Source: Bacteroidales bacterium (lineage in GTDB: Bacteria > Bacteroidota > Bacteroidia > Bacteroidales > P3). From it: DNA of 64,000 nt. The notes under the pieces are model-generated. The model did no database searches, was not told the DNA's origin, and saw nothing but the letters and a program-made list of their open reading frames with translations. Position numbers and translations under genes: made by a program. Location of the stretch: positions 93,099-157,098 of the forward strand of contig JAGCVI010000031.1 in assembly GCA_017962445.1 (NCBI GenBank). The letters run 5' to 3'. Positions 17,597-26,764 of the stretch are shown one piece after another (within the stretch, counting starts at the first letter, position 1; every line of letters starts with the position of its first letter).

Positions 17597-18433
17597 TTAC
17601 ATTATGAAGCCAAGAGTGAGGAATGCTGACAGGCGGTTGAATTTGCCGTCGAGGATGTAAACGTTGTAACCTACTGAGGGTCCTGTGTATAAATCAGTGC
17701 TTTTTGGAAACGAAGTGCCGGCAAAGGCGTGCTTGAAATGACCTGTCAATCCGACAAAAAATGATTCGGTGATGTTGTATTCTGCCCTAATTATAAAATA
17801 GCCGCTAAAGTCTATGTCGAGCGGCATGTCGAAATCCATTTCGTGCCATTCGTTGACGTCGGGGTCGTTGTATAATTGGCCGTTGGATTTGCGTATGGCT
17901 TCGCCACGATGATAGCGGTCGAACTGCAGATCGGCACCTATACCGAGTCCACCGTGGAGCGCGAAGCGTTCGGTGAAATAGTACGACATGTTGTACCCCA
18001 TCTCTATAAGCATGGATTGAGTTTTCTTTCCAAAGCGGTAGTCGTAGTTCACATCGCCTAAATCGTTTCCGTCGAAATCGGCCATCCATTGGTACTTGCT
18101 ATATATGAAATTAAAACCGGCTCCGTGACGTAGCTCGTATTTCAGTTCGGTTTCTGTTTCGAAAGTGAGCATGAATGCCGGCTGGATGTTGAAGTCGACC
18201 GATCGGGGTTCAATCTTGTCGCTATAGGCATAACCGGGACCGTAGCCGATAATGATGCTTGGTGTGCCTGAGGTGCTTATCGCACCGGCATTAAGCGTTA
18301 TTTTTCCTCCACCCGATGAACTCATGGCACCTGAATAGAATTGGGCGTTGGCTTTGCCTGCCACAGCCATTGTGGCCATCAGCAACAATGCTTTAAAAGC
18401 TGTTGCAGCGTTTCTTTTTGTAATTGTAATCAT
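17597..18433 (-). CDS. Outer membrane beta-barrel protein of sigma locus 1
   Basis: The 278-residue protein has a signal peptide (GKANAQ) and a mature sequence dominated by beta-strand patterns with Tyr/Gly-rich turns, for example SMLIEMGYNMSYYF and LHGGLGIGADLQF, ending in LGFIM. It looks like an 8- to 12-strand barrel of the Bacteroidota beta-barrel (OmpA/OMP_b-brl) type. It is third in a sigma / anti-sigma / barrel operon, 6 bp after the anti-sigma gene. A role as surface sensor or as a regulated target is plausible but unproven. Confidence 0.72.
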   Translation of the reverse strand: MITITKRNAATAFKALLLMATMAVAGKANAQFYSGAMSSSGGGKITLNAGAISTSGTPSIIIGYGPGYAYSDKIEPRSVDFNIQPAFMLTFETETELKYELRHGAGFNFIYSKYQWMADFDGNDLGDVNYDYRFGKKTQSMLIEMGYNMSYYFTERFALHGGLGIGADLQFDRYHRGEAIRKSNGQLYNDPDVNEWHEMDFDMPLDIDFSGYFIIRAEYNITESFFVGLTGHFKHAFAGTSFPKSTDLYTGPSVGYNVYILDGKFNRLSAFLTLGFIM

Positions 18434-18439
18434 TCTTTA

Positions 18440-19279
18440 TCAATAATATATAACTCTTGTATTTCCGTTTGCAGATGGTATATAGTGTGGACGCGGGAAA
18501 TTGGTATTGCCTTTGTAAGTGTTCTGTTTTGGAACAATTACGTTGATATTCTTGTCTCTGTTGTCGTTTTTTTCAATGTTGGCTTTATGCCGTTTTCTAT
18601 GCTGGTCTTTTTTGTCGCCGTGCAGGGCGCGTCGGTCGTTGACTTCGTCTTGTTTCATGTCGACATCTTTGATTGTCAGACGGCTGGGGTGTCCGTTGTC
18701 GAGAGCAGGGGAGTCTGTACTGTCTGTCGGTATTGTCTGGTCGTCGGCAATTACAATGTATTCTTCGCATGTCATGTTTGGTAGGATAGTGGATGTGGCG
18801 ACTTGTCCTTGGTTGCGGGTCTTTGCTGTGTTGTCATTGTTGACTTGGCTGAGCAGTAGGGGATTGGCGTCGCTGTTGGCTTCAGAATGGGCAGGCATGG
18901 TTTCTGGGGGGATAGAGTCGCTGATGCCTTGTCTGAAAGAGTCTTCATTATCGGCTGTGATGGTACCGGCAGCAGGATTGTTTGACGGTGAGTTGTTGTT
19001 TGGTGTGGAGCTGAACGGTGAGTTCCAAACGACGAGCCATGCTGCTGTTCCGAGAAATACGAGCAGTAAAACGGCAGCTGCATATCTCCACAGCGGCTTG
19101 GTTGTCTTTGTTTCCTTATGCACAGGAGTAAAATCCACCTGCTTGCCGTCGGCTTTGGCGGCATCGTGTTGCTGTATCAGATCGAGGAGCTCCTGCTCTG
19201 ACGGCAGCTCGAATTTGTCCATCTCTTCACTGAAACGGCGGTACTTGTCTTGAATGTCATTGTTCTTCTGCTTGCTCAT
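18440..19279 (-). CDS. Putative anti-sigma factor, single-pass membrane protein
   Basis: Starting at the ATG at 19279, which overlaps the sigma stop (ATGA), the protein has 279 residues. The first 70 are charged and cytosolic (with FELPSEQELLDLIQQHD), one transmembrane helix follows (YAAAVLLLVFLGTAAWLVVW), and the remaining 180 residues are low-complexity, rich in Asn, Asp, Pro, Ser and Lys, presumably periplasmic. This fits an anti-sigma factor by position and layout; no zinc motif is present. A longer frame starting at 19414 would overlap the sigma gene and is rejected. Confidence 0.7.
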   Translation of the reverse strand: MSKQKNNDIQDKYRRFSEEMDKFELPSEQELLDLIQQHDAAKADGKQVDFTPVHKETKTTKPLWRYAAAVLLLVFLGTAAWLVVWNSPFSSTPNNNSPSNNPAAGTITADNEDSFRQGISDSIPPETMPAHSEANSDANPLLLSQVNNDNTAKTRNQGQVATSTILPNMTCEEYIVIADDQTIPTDSTDSPALDNGHPSRLTIKDVDMKQDEVNDRRALHGDKKDQHRKRHKANIEKNDNRDKNINVIVPKQNTYKGNTNFPRPHYIPSANGNTRVIYY

Positions 19280-19785
19280 AATGTCACGATCCCCCTTTCT
19301 ATATTGATTTCTTTTTTCAGTTTCTTTTTTATCCTTGTCAGTTTGACTGCCACATTCCCTTCCGACAGATTTGTGGTTTCTGCAATTTCGCTGTTCTTGA
19401 ATCCTTCCATCCACATGATGAAGATGTCTTTTTCGGCAGGATCCAGGTGTGCAATTGCCATCCGTAGTTCGTCAATGATGTCTTTGGTACTTTCGTCGTA
19501 GCCGGAAACGTCGGTAATCTCATTGTCGACCAGCACCTCGTTTGTTCGCCGTTTGCGCATGATGTTGAGAATGGTGTGCCGCGAAACGGCAAAAATCCAT
19601 GTCGATTCCTTGCTTTCGTGCCGGAACGAAGGGTACGACTCCCACAAAGCACACACTGCATCCTGGTACAGGTCGCGCAGATCCTCGCCCTTGAAGTTCG
19701 AGAACAGGGTACACACTTTGAGAATCAATCTCTCGTGCTGTTTTATCATTGCGACAAACTCATTCTGTGTAGAGCTTTGGGTCAT
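19276..19785 (-). CDS. ECF-type RNA polymerase sigma factor (locus 1)
   Basis: The 169-residue protein has sigma region 2 (GEDLRDLYQDAVCALWESY, then STWIFAVSRHTILNIMRKRR) and region 4 (LDPAEKDIFIMWMEGFKNSEIAETTNLSEGNVAVKLTRIKKKL) typical of ECF sigma factors. It directs transcription of a small regulon. It is the first gene of the leftward operon with a membrane anti-sigma factor and an outer membrane barrel. Confidence 0.92.
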   Translation of the reverse strand: MTQSSTQNEFVAMIKQHERLILKVCTLFSNFKGEDLRDLYQDAVCALWESYPSFRHESKESTWIFAVSRHTILNIMRKRRTNEVLVDNEITDVSGYDESTKDIIDELRMAIAHLDPAEKDIFIMWMEGFKNSEIAETTNLSEGNVAVKLTRIKKKLKKEINIERGIVTL

Positions 19786-20099
19786 TTTGTCGGGTTAAAG
19801 GTATATAGGTTCAAAAGTTTTAAGTATTAAGAGTATTATGGTTATAAGTCTTTTAAGGTCGGTATCTCGCTAGATATATTTTGATTTAAAATCAGTTAAC
19901 GTAAAACCAGATAATCTTATTTTATCTTTCACACACCTATTCGTAACATTTTTTCAAAAAAATTTACACATCATGAAAAATTTTTTTTCAAAAAGTGTAA
20001 AAAAAAATTCATTTTTGGTACATATGAGATAAAAGATGTAATTTTGCATTGGTTCGTCATGAAGTCGATGCCGATTAATAAAAATGTAAATAGCAAGAT
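19786..20099. other. AT-rich divergent intergenic region
   Basis: This stretch of 314 bp separates the leftward sigma locus from the rightward M48 protease gene. It contains no gene. It holds the protease promoter at 20039-20046, long A and T runs, and the inverted pair TTTACAC (about 19962) / GTGTAAA (about 19995) flanking two near-copies of a T-run-C-A-run sequence, a possible protein-binding site. No clear TAnnTTTG promoter for the sigma gene was seen. Confidence 0.4.
20039..20046 (+). promoter_or_regulatory. -7 element of the M48 protease gene
   Basis: TAATTTTG followed by CA, 54 bp before the ATG, with TTTTTGG about 20 bp upstream as a -33 candidate. Confidence 0.65.
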
Positions 20100-22775
20100 A
20101 TGAGAAAATTATTGTTAGTTGTTTCAATGGCAATGGTAGTAATGAATGCCATTGGACAGACTGAGGGAACTCACAAGGCCGACATTGACGGTTTTGTCGG
20201 CTTGAGGTCGGAAGGCAGGGTGCCTGCCGATTTGAGGCTTAACCTGGACGAACTCTACACCCTCGACAAACAACGTGTGCGCGACTATACCGACGGCAAA
20301 CTCCCCAATCGCGACAAGGTTCTCAACGCGTCATACCATATCAACCGCCTCATGGCTTCGGGACGAGTCCTGTATGGTGATCCTGTCACACGGCTGGTGG
20401 AACGCATAGCCGACACCCTCTTGAAGGATTATCCGCAGCTTCGCAGCGAACTGCGTTTCTATACCATCAAGTCGCCCGAAGTGAACGCTTTTGCCACGGG
20501 ACAGGGCATGGTGTTTGTCTGTACAGGCCTGGTTGCGCAGGTCGACGACGAGGCTCAGCTGGCTTTTGTCATCAGCCACGAGATTATACATTATTTAAAG
20601 AAACACAGCCTCGAAGACATAACACGCAGCAAACGTGATAGCCGCGACATCGAGGCTGAGACTCAGGAAATGCGAGACTTCATCAAGTACCACAACCGCT
20701 CGCGCGAGATGGAGAGCGAAGCCGACAGCCTTGGCATTGCCCTGTTCTATCTCGAAAGTCCGTACGACAAAAACGTCTCGCAAGGCTTTTTCGACGTGCT
20801 GCAGTATGGCTATCTGCCTTTCGACGAGGTGCCTTTCGATACGGCCTTTTTCAACACGCCATACTACAAGATGCCTGCTGAGAATTTTCTCGACAGCCTG
20901 TCGCCTATCACTGCGCGTGACGACTACGACGACTCGCTCAGCACGCATCCCAACATCCTGAAACGCCGCACCGCCACTGCCGCTGTACTGTCGGCTGCAC
21001 AGGGTGGCAGCAGTTATGTCGTCAGCGACAAAGAGGAATTTGAACGGCTACGGACATTGGCACGTATGGAATGCGTGCGGCAGGATTTGGTCAATGCTGA
21101 ATACGCGCGCGCATTCTATGATTGTTATATGCTGTTGCGTCAATATCCCGACAACGCGTTCGTCAACAAGGCCTTCTGCCAGTCACTGTATGGACTGTCA
21201 AAACATAAGACATATACAAGTACAAGCAGTGTGGTCGGCAATTACCTTGACTTTGAAGGCGAGGTGCAGCAGAGTTACTATTTCTTCCGTAAAATCAAGA
21301 AGGAAGACCTTGCTCTCGTTACGGCACGCCAGTTGTGGAAAAGCCATCGTGGTTTTCCGAACGACAAGCAGATAACAGCTATGATGGACGACATCTTTGC
21401 CGATCTGTATGAGATGTATGGTTACAACGCCGATTTCTTCGCATCGACATTTGACACTGTGTCGGCTGTCGACACCACGGCACAACAGAGCAAATACCAG
21501 AAACTGAAACATAAAAAGAAGAAACTTCAGGATACACGCGTGTTTGCTTTCACCGACCTTATTCAGGACGACCCGGACTTCAAGCCTTATATGGAAAGCC
21601 ATCTGCGAAAGCATGACGCCGTGGATGTAAGCCTGGATCCCAAAGAACGGCAGATAGTGTACAACCCGAGTTACAGAACCGTTAACTCGCGTAGCGGTGA
21701 ATTGAAAATCAAACGCTCGAACAGAAGTGAGATACAGCTTGGCGAGCAGATAGCTGAGGCCGCTGCCGCTGCAGGCATCGAGTCGGAGAACTTCTCGGAT
21801 AAGAGCCTGCACGACATGACCACGGCGGAACGATACAACGAGTTTGTCGACATAGTCGAGTGGGTCAAGGAATTCTGGGCCACCGAAGGCAAATTTGACA
21901 TGTTGAATTCCAAGCAGGCCGACATAGACAGGATCTGCAGCAAATACGATGTGGGCAGCATAAACATGACTGTTGTCATGAATGCCGATAATCTGCATAT
22001 TAAAAGCAAGGGCAGGGCGTTATGGGCGCTGGTTGTACCTCCTCTTGCACCGGTGATAATAGAATCGGCAATCACCTCGTCAGAGGCGACAATTGTACAC
22101 TCGGTCCAGATAGATGCGCAGCATGGCCGTTCGATAAATAAAAGCACATACGTATATAAGTACAGCGACGAACCGTCGCGAGTGACCGATGCTATATACG
22201 ACCACTACCAGACAACCATCGACAGTACACGGCAGGTGCCGGGGTACCTGGGCTCCCGATTCATCCTTACCGCCAGCGGCACCTTAGGAATAGCCAACCT
22301 GTCGACCTCGAACAATACGGGGACTTTCCCGCGTCGTTCGCTGGTAAATATTGGTGCTGGCCTCAATGCCGGTTATGTAGTTGGCCGCAAGACTATATTG
22401 GAACTGAGCGGCAACTATATTCCAATGGCATACAACAATACTGTAGATTTCGACTATTATAGTGCTTATTTGAACCTCCGCAGCACATTGGGCGATAATC
22501 TTGCCCCGCTTGGCCGCTCGTTCGCTTTTGGCATCGGCATTGGCGACTGCATCTTGAAGGAGGCCGTCGACGGAGAGAAGAAAGACAATCTCTTCTTCGG
22601 TGTCCATTTAGACCTCAGCAGGCACTATATGCTTTCACGTCATTGGTCGTTGGGTTATACAATCCAATATAATCTGATGAAAAGCATAAGAGAATTGACC
22701 TCTGAGGATATGGAAAGTAATGTATTTCTTACAGGCCTATTCCGTATTGGCCTCACAATTGGATTCATTCCTTGA
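20100..22775 (+). CDS. Exported M48 metalloprotease with barrel-like C-terminal domain
   Basis: The 891-residue protein has a signal peptide (cleavage near AIGQ), then an M48 peptidase domain with the zinc motif HEIIH at residues 160-164 and the third ligand in SREMESEADSLGIALF about 45 residues on. A helical middle with a Lys-rich linker (around residue 465) follows. The last 180 residues change character to alternating strands (LVNIGAGLNAGYVV, LELSGNYIPMAYN, FAFGIGIGD, LFRIGLTIGFIP) that read like an outer membrane barrel. M48 proteins of the BepA type handle misfolded outer membrane proteins. The barrel-like tail is uncommon. The start is supported by the promoter at 20039. Confidence 0.8.
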   Translation: MRKLLLVVSMAMVVMNAIGQTEGTHKADIDGFVGLRSEGRVPADLRLNLDELYTLDKQRVRDYTDGKLPNRDKVLNASYHINRLMASGRVLYGDPVTRLVERIADTLLKDYPQLRSELRFYTIKSPEVNAFATGQGMVFVCTGLVAQVDDEAQLAFVISHEIIHYLKKHSLEDITRSKRDSRDIEAETQEMRDFIKYHNRSREMESEADSLGIALFYLESPYDKNVSQGFFDVLQYGYLPFDEVPFDTAFFNTPYYKMPAENFLDSLSPITARDDYDDSLSTHPNILKRRTATAAVLSAAQGGSSYVVSDKEEFERLRTLARMECVRQDLVNAEYARAFYDCYMLLRQYPDNAFVNKAFCQSLYGLSKHKTYTSTSSVVGNYLDFEGEVQQSYYFFRKIKKEDLALVTARQLWKSHRGFPNDKQITAMMDDIFADLYEMYGYNADFFASTFDTVSAVDTTAQQSKYQKLKHKKKKLQDTRVFAFTDLIQDDPDFKPYMESHLRKHDAVDVSLDPKERQIVYNPSYRTVNSRSGELKIKRSNRSEIQLGEQIAEAAAAAGIESENFSDKSLHDMTTAERYNEFVDIVEWVKEFWATEGKFDMLNSKQADIDRICSKYDVGSINMTVVMNADNLHIKSKGRALWALVVPPLAPVIIESAITSSEATIVHSVQIDAQHGRSINKSTYVYKYSDEPSRVTDAIYDHYQTTIDSTRQVPGYLGSRFILTASGTLGIANLSTSNNTGTFPRRSLVNIGAGLNAGYVVGRKTILELSGNYIPMAYNNTVDFDYYSAYLNLRSTLGDNLAPLGRSFAFGIGIGDCILKEAVDGEKKDNLFFGVHLDLSRHYMLSRHWSLGYTIQYNLMKSIRELTSEDMESNVFLTGLFRIGLTIGFIP

Positions 22776-22835
22776 TGAATGAACTGTGATTGGAATACCC
22801 CTTAAATCTTTAGAAATCATAAACTTTATATAACC

Positions 22836-24284
22836 ATGAAAAAGATTCTTTTGATAATTGTTCTGTTCTGTTTGTATGAAACTGTGAATGCTCAGCAGTG
22901 GCAGTTGAAGACCTATGCCGACTCAAAGGCATTGCAGTTTAGAAACGAAGTTACCAATGTCGGTTTCATTGGCGGTGATGTCGATAAATTCTATCTTCTT
23001 CGCCGTTATCCCAAGAACGAGGCACCATATCTTGTGGCTTACGACAGCAATCTCGTCGAGCTCTGGCACAAAGACCTGGCAAGTGGAGACGGTGTGTTGT
23101 ACTATGGCGGCTTTCTTAATGAGAAAACAATCGATTTGCTTGTCACCGAGCGAGACGACAACTCGTTCAAGGCTTTTCACGAAAGTCATTCCGTATTGGT
23201 CCCCAACGCTGAAGTGACACGTACGGAACTCTTTGCAATAAGCGGCTCCGACAGCAAGAAGATGAAAATGACATTGCGTTCTTCCCAGTCGGGCGAGTGG
23301 ACCGGCACTATGTATGTCCTGCCTGGCAAAGACAACGCCGAGGCCAACGTGGTGCTGTATGACACTGAACTTGACGAGATGTGGAGTATGGAAGTGGCGC
23401 TCGGAACGGTCGACGACTATTTCGTTTCCGACAGCGGTGAAGTGGTCTTTGCAGGCTTCTTCAAAGAGGACGGTATTCTTGAAACCTATCTGGAATTCAC
23501 CGTCTTGGACGGCGAGCGTGAACATACCTATACAAGCAGTATTAATGAGGGTGACTTATATCGTATCGACATTGTGAAATATGAAAACGGAAAGATTTAT
23601 TGCACAGGCCTTATGAAGGGCGAGAAACAGGACGATAAGGACGACTGGAGCTCCGGGTTCTTCTCGCTTGTGTTCGATACAAAGAAAAAGGAGGTCGAAT
23701 ATTTTGAGAAACAGGCGTTCACGAAAACTGACATCTGCCGCCTGTGCAATGTCGCCGACCGTTCGCGTCTGCGTGTGTTGACAACCGACAAGATGGCCTA
23801 CGCCGACTCGCGTTTTGACAAGGGTGGTGCCACCGTGGCCTACGAACGATACTACAATGTGTACGTCAACGGTGGCTATTCACAGACTGTCATGGAAGGC
23901 ATTCTCACCTTCCGTATTGACAACCAGGGCCACCTGCGTTGGAACAACATCTCCCGTCGCCAACTGACGAATGCCGACTTCGGAAAGCTCACAACCACTC
24001 GAATGATAGAGTCTGACAACAAACAATACTTAGTCACCTACGACATGCCTAGCAATGCCAAAGTCAGTCCCGAGAAACCTGTCAGGATTGTCGGCAGTGC
24101 AGACCCCAAGCTGCATATGATGATTCTCTCGTTCGACATCAGTGGAGCAGCCACCCGCAATTATCTGACAATGCCATCCAAGACCATGGCCGTCGGTGCA
24201 CCCCATCGGCTCAACGACGGCAGATATCTTATGCTCTTTGCAGGAAACAGGCACTCAAGTGCGGCCGTACTCTATAATGATTAA
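22836..24284 (+). CDS. Secreted protein of unknown function
   Basis: The 482-residue protein has a signal peptide (VNAQQW) and no further membrane segment. The mature part is strongly beta-rich, with repeated blocks of about 50 residues containing aromatic and acidic turns (VLYDTELDEMW, HRLNDGRYLMLFAGN), reminiscent of a beta-propeller, but I see no diagnostic motif. It follows the M48 protease gene by 60 bp in the same direction and is followed after 9 bp by another secreted protein gene, so the three may be co-transcribed. Function unknown. Confidence 0.7.
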   Translation: MKKILLIIVLFCLYETVNAQQWQLKTYADSKALQFRNEVTNVGFIGGDVDKFYLLRRYPKNEAPYLVAYDSNLVELWHKDLASGDGVLYYGGFLNEKTIDLLVTERDDNSFKAFHESHSVLVPNAEVTRTELFAISGSDSKKMKMTLRSSQSGEWTGTMYVLPGKDNAEANVVLYDTELDEMWSMEVALGTVDDYFVSDSGEVVFAGFFKEDGILETYLEFTVLDGEREHTYTSSINEGDLYRIDIVKYENGKIYCTGLMKGEKQDDKDDWSSGFFSLVFDTKKKEVEYFEKQAFTKTDICRLCNVADRSRLRVLTTDKMAYADSRFDKGGATVAYERYYNVYVNGGYSQTVMEGILTFRIDNQGHLRWNNISRRQLTNADFGKLTTTRMIESDNKQYLVTYDMPSNAKVSPEKPVRIVGSADPKLHMMILSFDISGAATRNYLTMPSKTMAVGAPHRLNDGRYLMLFAGNRHSSAAVLYND

Positions 24285-24293
24285 TAGCCAGAA

Positions 24294-24995
24294 GTGGAAA
24301 TGAAAAGTTTTTTTTCAGGTCTCGTGATTTTCCTTGTAGGTGTCGTGCCAGCATGGGCTCAGTCACCTGAAATGGTTGCTGATACAGGAGTGGCCTGTTC
24401 TGTTGTTGACGATATAGGCATGTACGCTCCGCGTGGTGAATTGTCCGAGCCTCCTTATGAATATCCATCGACGGCCATTGCATTCTATTATCATGGTGAA
24501 AACTACTACATTCCAATCGACGACTCCTGTGACCTCTCGAACATCGACCTCCACGATACGGCCTGCATGACTATAGTGACGCTTCCAGACCGTGTCGGTT
24601 ACTACGGCGAAAAGCCCATGCAACTTATTGTTGGCATAGAACGTGTGAAGTCGCCTTCCACGCACGACACACTCTGTCGTCTTATCCAAGCCTTCGACAC
24701 CCTTTACGTCACCGATGCCGACGCGAAGTGGTATTGTGTTTCTAAAGTGGCTCAGGATCATTTTACAACGATGGATTTGGGAGAACCTGTGTGGATTCTA
24801 CAAATGAGCGAAAAACTATGCAGACGTGTGGATGGTAATTTTCCTGCCGGTGTTGCCGAATATTATGCTCGAGGCAACAGAATGTGGTATAGAATGAAAC
24901 CCTACAAACATCACCTTGATAAGGATGGTAGTTTCCTTTATCCCGAATACGTGTCTAACTGCGAGTTATGGTTTGTTTTCAAGGATGAGTTTTAG
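24294..24995 (+). CDS. Secreted protein, paralogous to the C-terminal half of the 27700-28959 product
   Basis: The 233-residue protein has a signal peptide (PAWAQ). From residue 36 onward it aligns by eye with residues 218-419 of the protein encoded at 27700-28959: shared GMYAPRGE, YPSTAIAF, YYIP..DSC, VERVKS, HDTLCRLI.AFDTLYVTD and FPAG.AEYY..NRMW. The domain is not one I recognise. The start could also be the Met at 24300. It follows the preceding secreted protein gene closely. Probably periplasmic or surface exposed; role unknown. Confidence 0.72.
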   Translation: MEMKSFFSGLVIFLVGVVPAWAQSPEMVADTGVACSVVDDIGMYAPRGELSEPPYEYPSTAIAFYYHGENYYIPIDDSCDLSNIDLHDTACMTIVTLPDRVGYYGEKPMQLIVGIERVKSPSTHDTLCRLIQAFDTLYVTDADAKWYCVSKVAQDHFTTMDLGEPVWILQMSEKLCRRVDGNFPAGVAEYYARGNRMWYRMKPYKHHLDKDGSFLYPEYVSNCELWFVFKDEF

Positions 24996-25102
24996 TTATC
25001 CCATTTAGGTTCGGTAGGCATGACTAATAGGTGCTGCACTTGGTTGTTGAGTCTACATGCTTTTGTTTTAGTAATTCTCTTTTCGCCAATCCAGTTTTTT
25101 CG

Positions 25103-25110
25103 TACTTTTG
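25103..25110 (+). promoter_or_regulatory. -7 element of the flavodoxin gene
   Basis: TACTTTTG followed by CA, 29 bp before the ATG; a TTTTCG stands about 20 bp upstream as a degenerate -33 element. Confidence 0.65.
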
Positions 25111-25139
25111 CAACTTAAAACAAATACCAGTGCAATATT

Positions 25140-25664
25140 ATGAGGAAAGTATCATTAATCATCGTTGCATGCTGCCTGATGCTGGGTGCCAGCGCACAGA
25201 ACTCAGGCAAAGAAACTGTAAAAAAATCAAGTAATATGAGCAAGACATTAATAGTTTACTTCTCGGCAACCGGCACCACCAAGGCCGCAGCACAGAAATT
25301 GGCCAAGCAGTACAATGCCGACCTTTATGAAATCACCCCTGAGCAGCCCTACACCGCTGCTGACCTCGACTGGCGTGACAAATCCTCACGCTCAACCATC
25401 GAGATGAAAGACAAGAGCTCACGTCCCGCCATCAAGGGCCGCTGCGAGAATATCTCCGACTACGACACCGTGTGGATTGGCTTTCCCATATGGTGGTACA
25501 CCGCCCCGACCATCGTCAACACCTTCATCGAGGCACACGACCTCAGCGGCAAGGTGCTCAACGTTTTCGCTACCAGCGGCGGCAGTACCGTCACAGGTTC
25601 CTACAACGACCTAAAGAAAGCCTATCCGCAGTACACTTGGGGCGAAAGCAGATTGATGAATTGA
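25140..25664 (+). CDS. Exported flavodoxin
   Basis: The 174-residue protein starts with a signal peptide (MRKVSLIIVACCLMLGASAQ) followed by a flavodoxin domain: the FMN phosphate loop SATGTTKAAA at about residues 43-52, then DYDTVWIGFPIWWYTAP (isoalloxazine contact) and FATSGGST. The sequence stops shortly after YTWGESRLMN, where the family normally has one more helix, so the C-terminus is a little short. An alternative start at the Met of MSKTLIVYF would give a cytosolic protein. The promoter position supports the longer, exported form. An AraC regulator gene converges on it. Confidence 0.82.
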   Translation: MRKVSLIIVACCLMLGASAQNSGKETVKKSSNMSKTLIVYFSATGTTKAAAQKLAKQYNADLYEITPEQPYTAADLDWRDKSSRSTIEMKDKSSRPAIKGRCENISDYDTVWIGFPIWWYTAPTIVNTFIEAHDLSGKVLNVFATSGGSTVTGSYNDLKKAYPQYTWGESRLMN

Positions 25665-25717
25665 TTTAATTCAGCCCTCAAACATCCAATCAGCAGTACC
25701 TCCAGCGATGGGGGTGC

Positions 25718-26599
25718 TTATTGTTTCTGCTGGCGGAATTCTTTCGGGGTGCAGCCTTTGAGGCGCTTGAAGAAGCGGGCGAAGGTGGTCGTGTCGGCGA
25801 AGTGGAGGCCGTCGGCAATCTGGGCGACGTTGAGAGAGGTTGTCTGCAGCAGCCATGTTGCTTCTTTCAGCAGCATCTGGTCGATGTAGTCGGCTACGGT
25901 GCGGCCACTCACCTGACGCACCACTCGTGAGAGGTAGGTCGTCGTGATGCAGAGGCAGTCGGCATAGAAGGCCATGTTGCGATGCTCGACGAAGTGTTGC
26001 GACAACAGGCGCAGGAAGTCAAGATAGATCTCCTCGACACGTTTTGGAAAACCATGTTGACCGATGCTGCTCTCCTGCGTGGCCGTCAGGTCAATCAGGA
26101 AGAGGTTGTAAAGCAGGCGCAGGCACCCGTCGCGCTGTGGGTGCGAAACACTCTGATAGTGGATGGCCAGACGCATCAAATCGGCCAAATGTGATGCATC
26201 TTTTGGTTGAAGTTTAAGTTTCGGCTCGGTGAGTTCCACCAGCGAAAAGTAGGCAGCACGGATGGCATCGTGCATATAGGACGAGCGGAGCGTGAAGGTC
26301 TCGTCGGCCAGCAGACAGATGCCTTTATAGTCGTCTGAGGCGGCAACGATTCGTAGCGGCATCCCCGGCGCATATGGATAGATGTCACTCTTGGTGAGCG
26401 TGAACTGCTGGTTGTTGTAGTCGATGGTCAGCCATCCTTTCTCGACAAGCGTAAAGGTGTAGCATGCCATCGTGTCCTGAAGCAGATTGGCACGGAGGGT
26501 GAGAGAAGCGTCCGTTTCGGTGCAGAAAGCTGATATGTCAGCCTCACTCGTTTCTTTATTACCAAGTAAAATGAGCAAACTTTCTGATAAACTGTACAT
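25718..26599 (-). CDS. AraC-family transcriptional regulator
   Basis: The 293-residue protein has an N-terminal cupin-like sensing region and a C-terminal double helix-turn-helix: FYADCLCITTTYLSRVVRQVSG for the first and LNVAQIADGLHFADTTTFARFFKRLKGCTPKEFR for the second, the classic AraC signature. It probably controls a nearby metabolic or redox gene; the convergent flavodoxin and the divergent ferritin-like gene are candidates. The start is the ATG at 26599; a TGTTTTTG at 26621-26628 (minus strand) is an imperfect -7 element. Confidence 0.9.
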   Translation of the reverse strand: MYSLSESLLILLGNKETSEADISAFCTETDASLTLRANLLQDTMACYTFTLVEKGWLTIDYNNQQFTLTKSDIYPYAPGMPLRIVAASDDYKGICLLADETFTLRSSYMHDAIRAAYFSLVELTEPKLKLQPKDASHLADLMRLAIHYQSVSHPQRDGCLRLLYNLFLIDLTATQESSIGQHGFPKRVEEIYLDFLRLLSQHFVEHRNMAFYADCLCITTTYLSRVVRQVSGRTVADYIDQMLLKEATWLLQTTSLNVAQIADGLHFADTTTFARFFKRLKGCTPKEFRQQKQ

Positions 26600-26702
26600 T
26601 TTTATATTTTTTCAAGATGCAAAAACACGAAATAATTTTTATATGTTTCGTTTCAGTCGGTTTTTGTTTCGGAAAGAGTTTGGATTTTTAGAAAGAAAGG
26701 TG

Positions 26703-26710
26703 TACTTTTG
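26703..26710 (+). promoter_or_regulatory. -7 element of the ferritin-like gene
   Basis: TACTTTTG followed by CA, about 55 bp before the ATG at 26765. Confidence 0.65.
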
Positions 26711-26764
26711 CATTTAAGTTAAGAGAATAATAATCAACGTTAAATATTTAAAATAAAGAACATT

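Noticed and set aside
17575-17597. Short AGCG/CGCT hairpin after the locus-1 barrel gene as a terminator
   Set aside because: Only four pairs and the T run does not follow directly.
21198-21998. 266-codon frame antisense to the M48 protease gene
   Set aside because: No start context or family similarity; the sense frame is certain.
25694-25718. Stem AGTACCTCC/GGGGGTGCT between the flavodoxin and AraC genes as a terminator
   Set aside because: Two wobble pairs and no clear T run on either strand; too weak to call.
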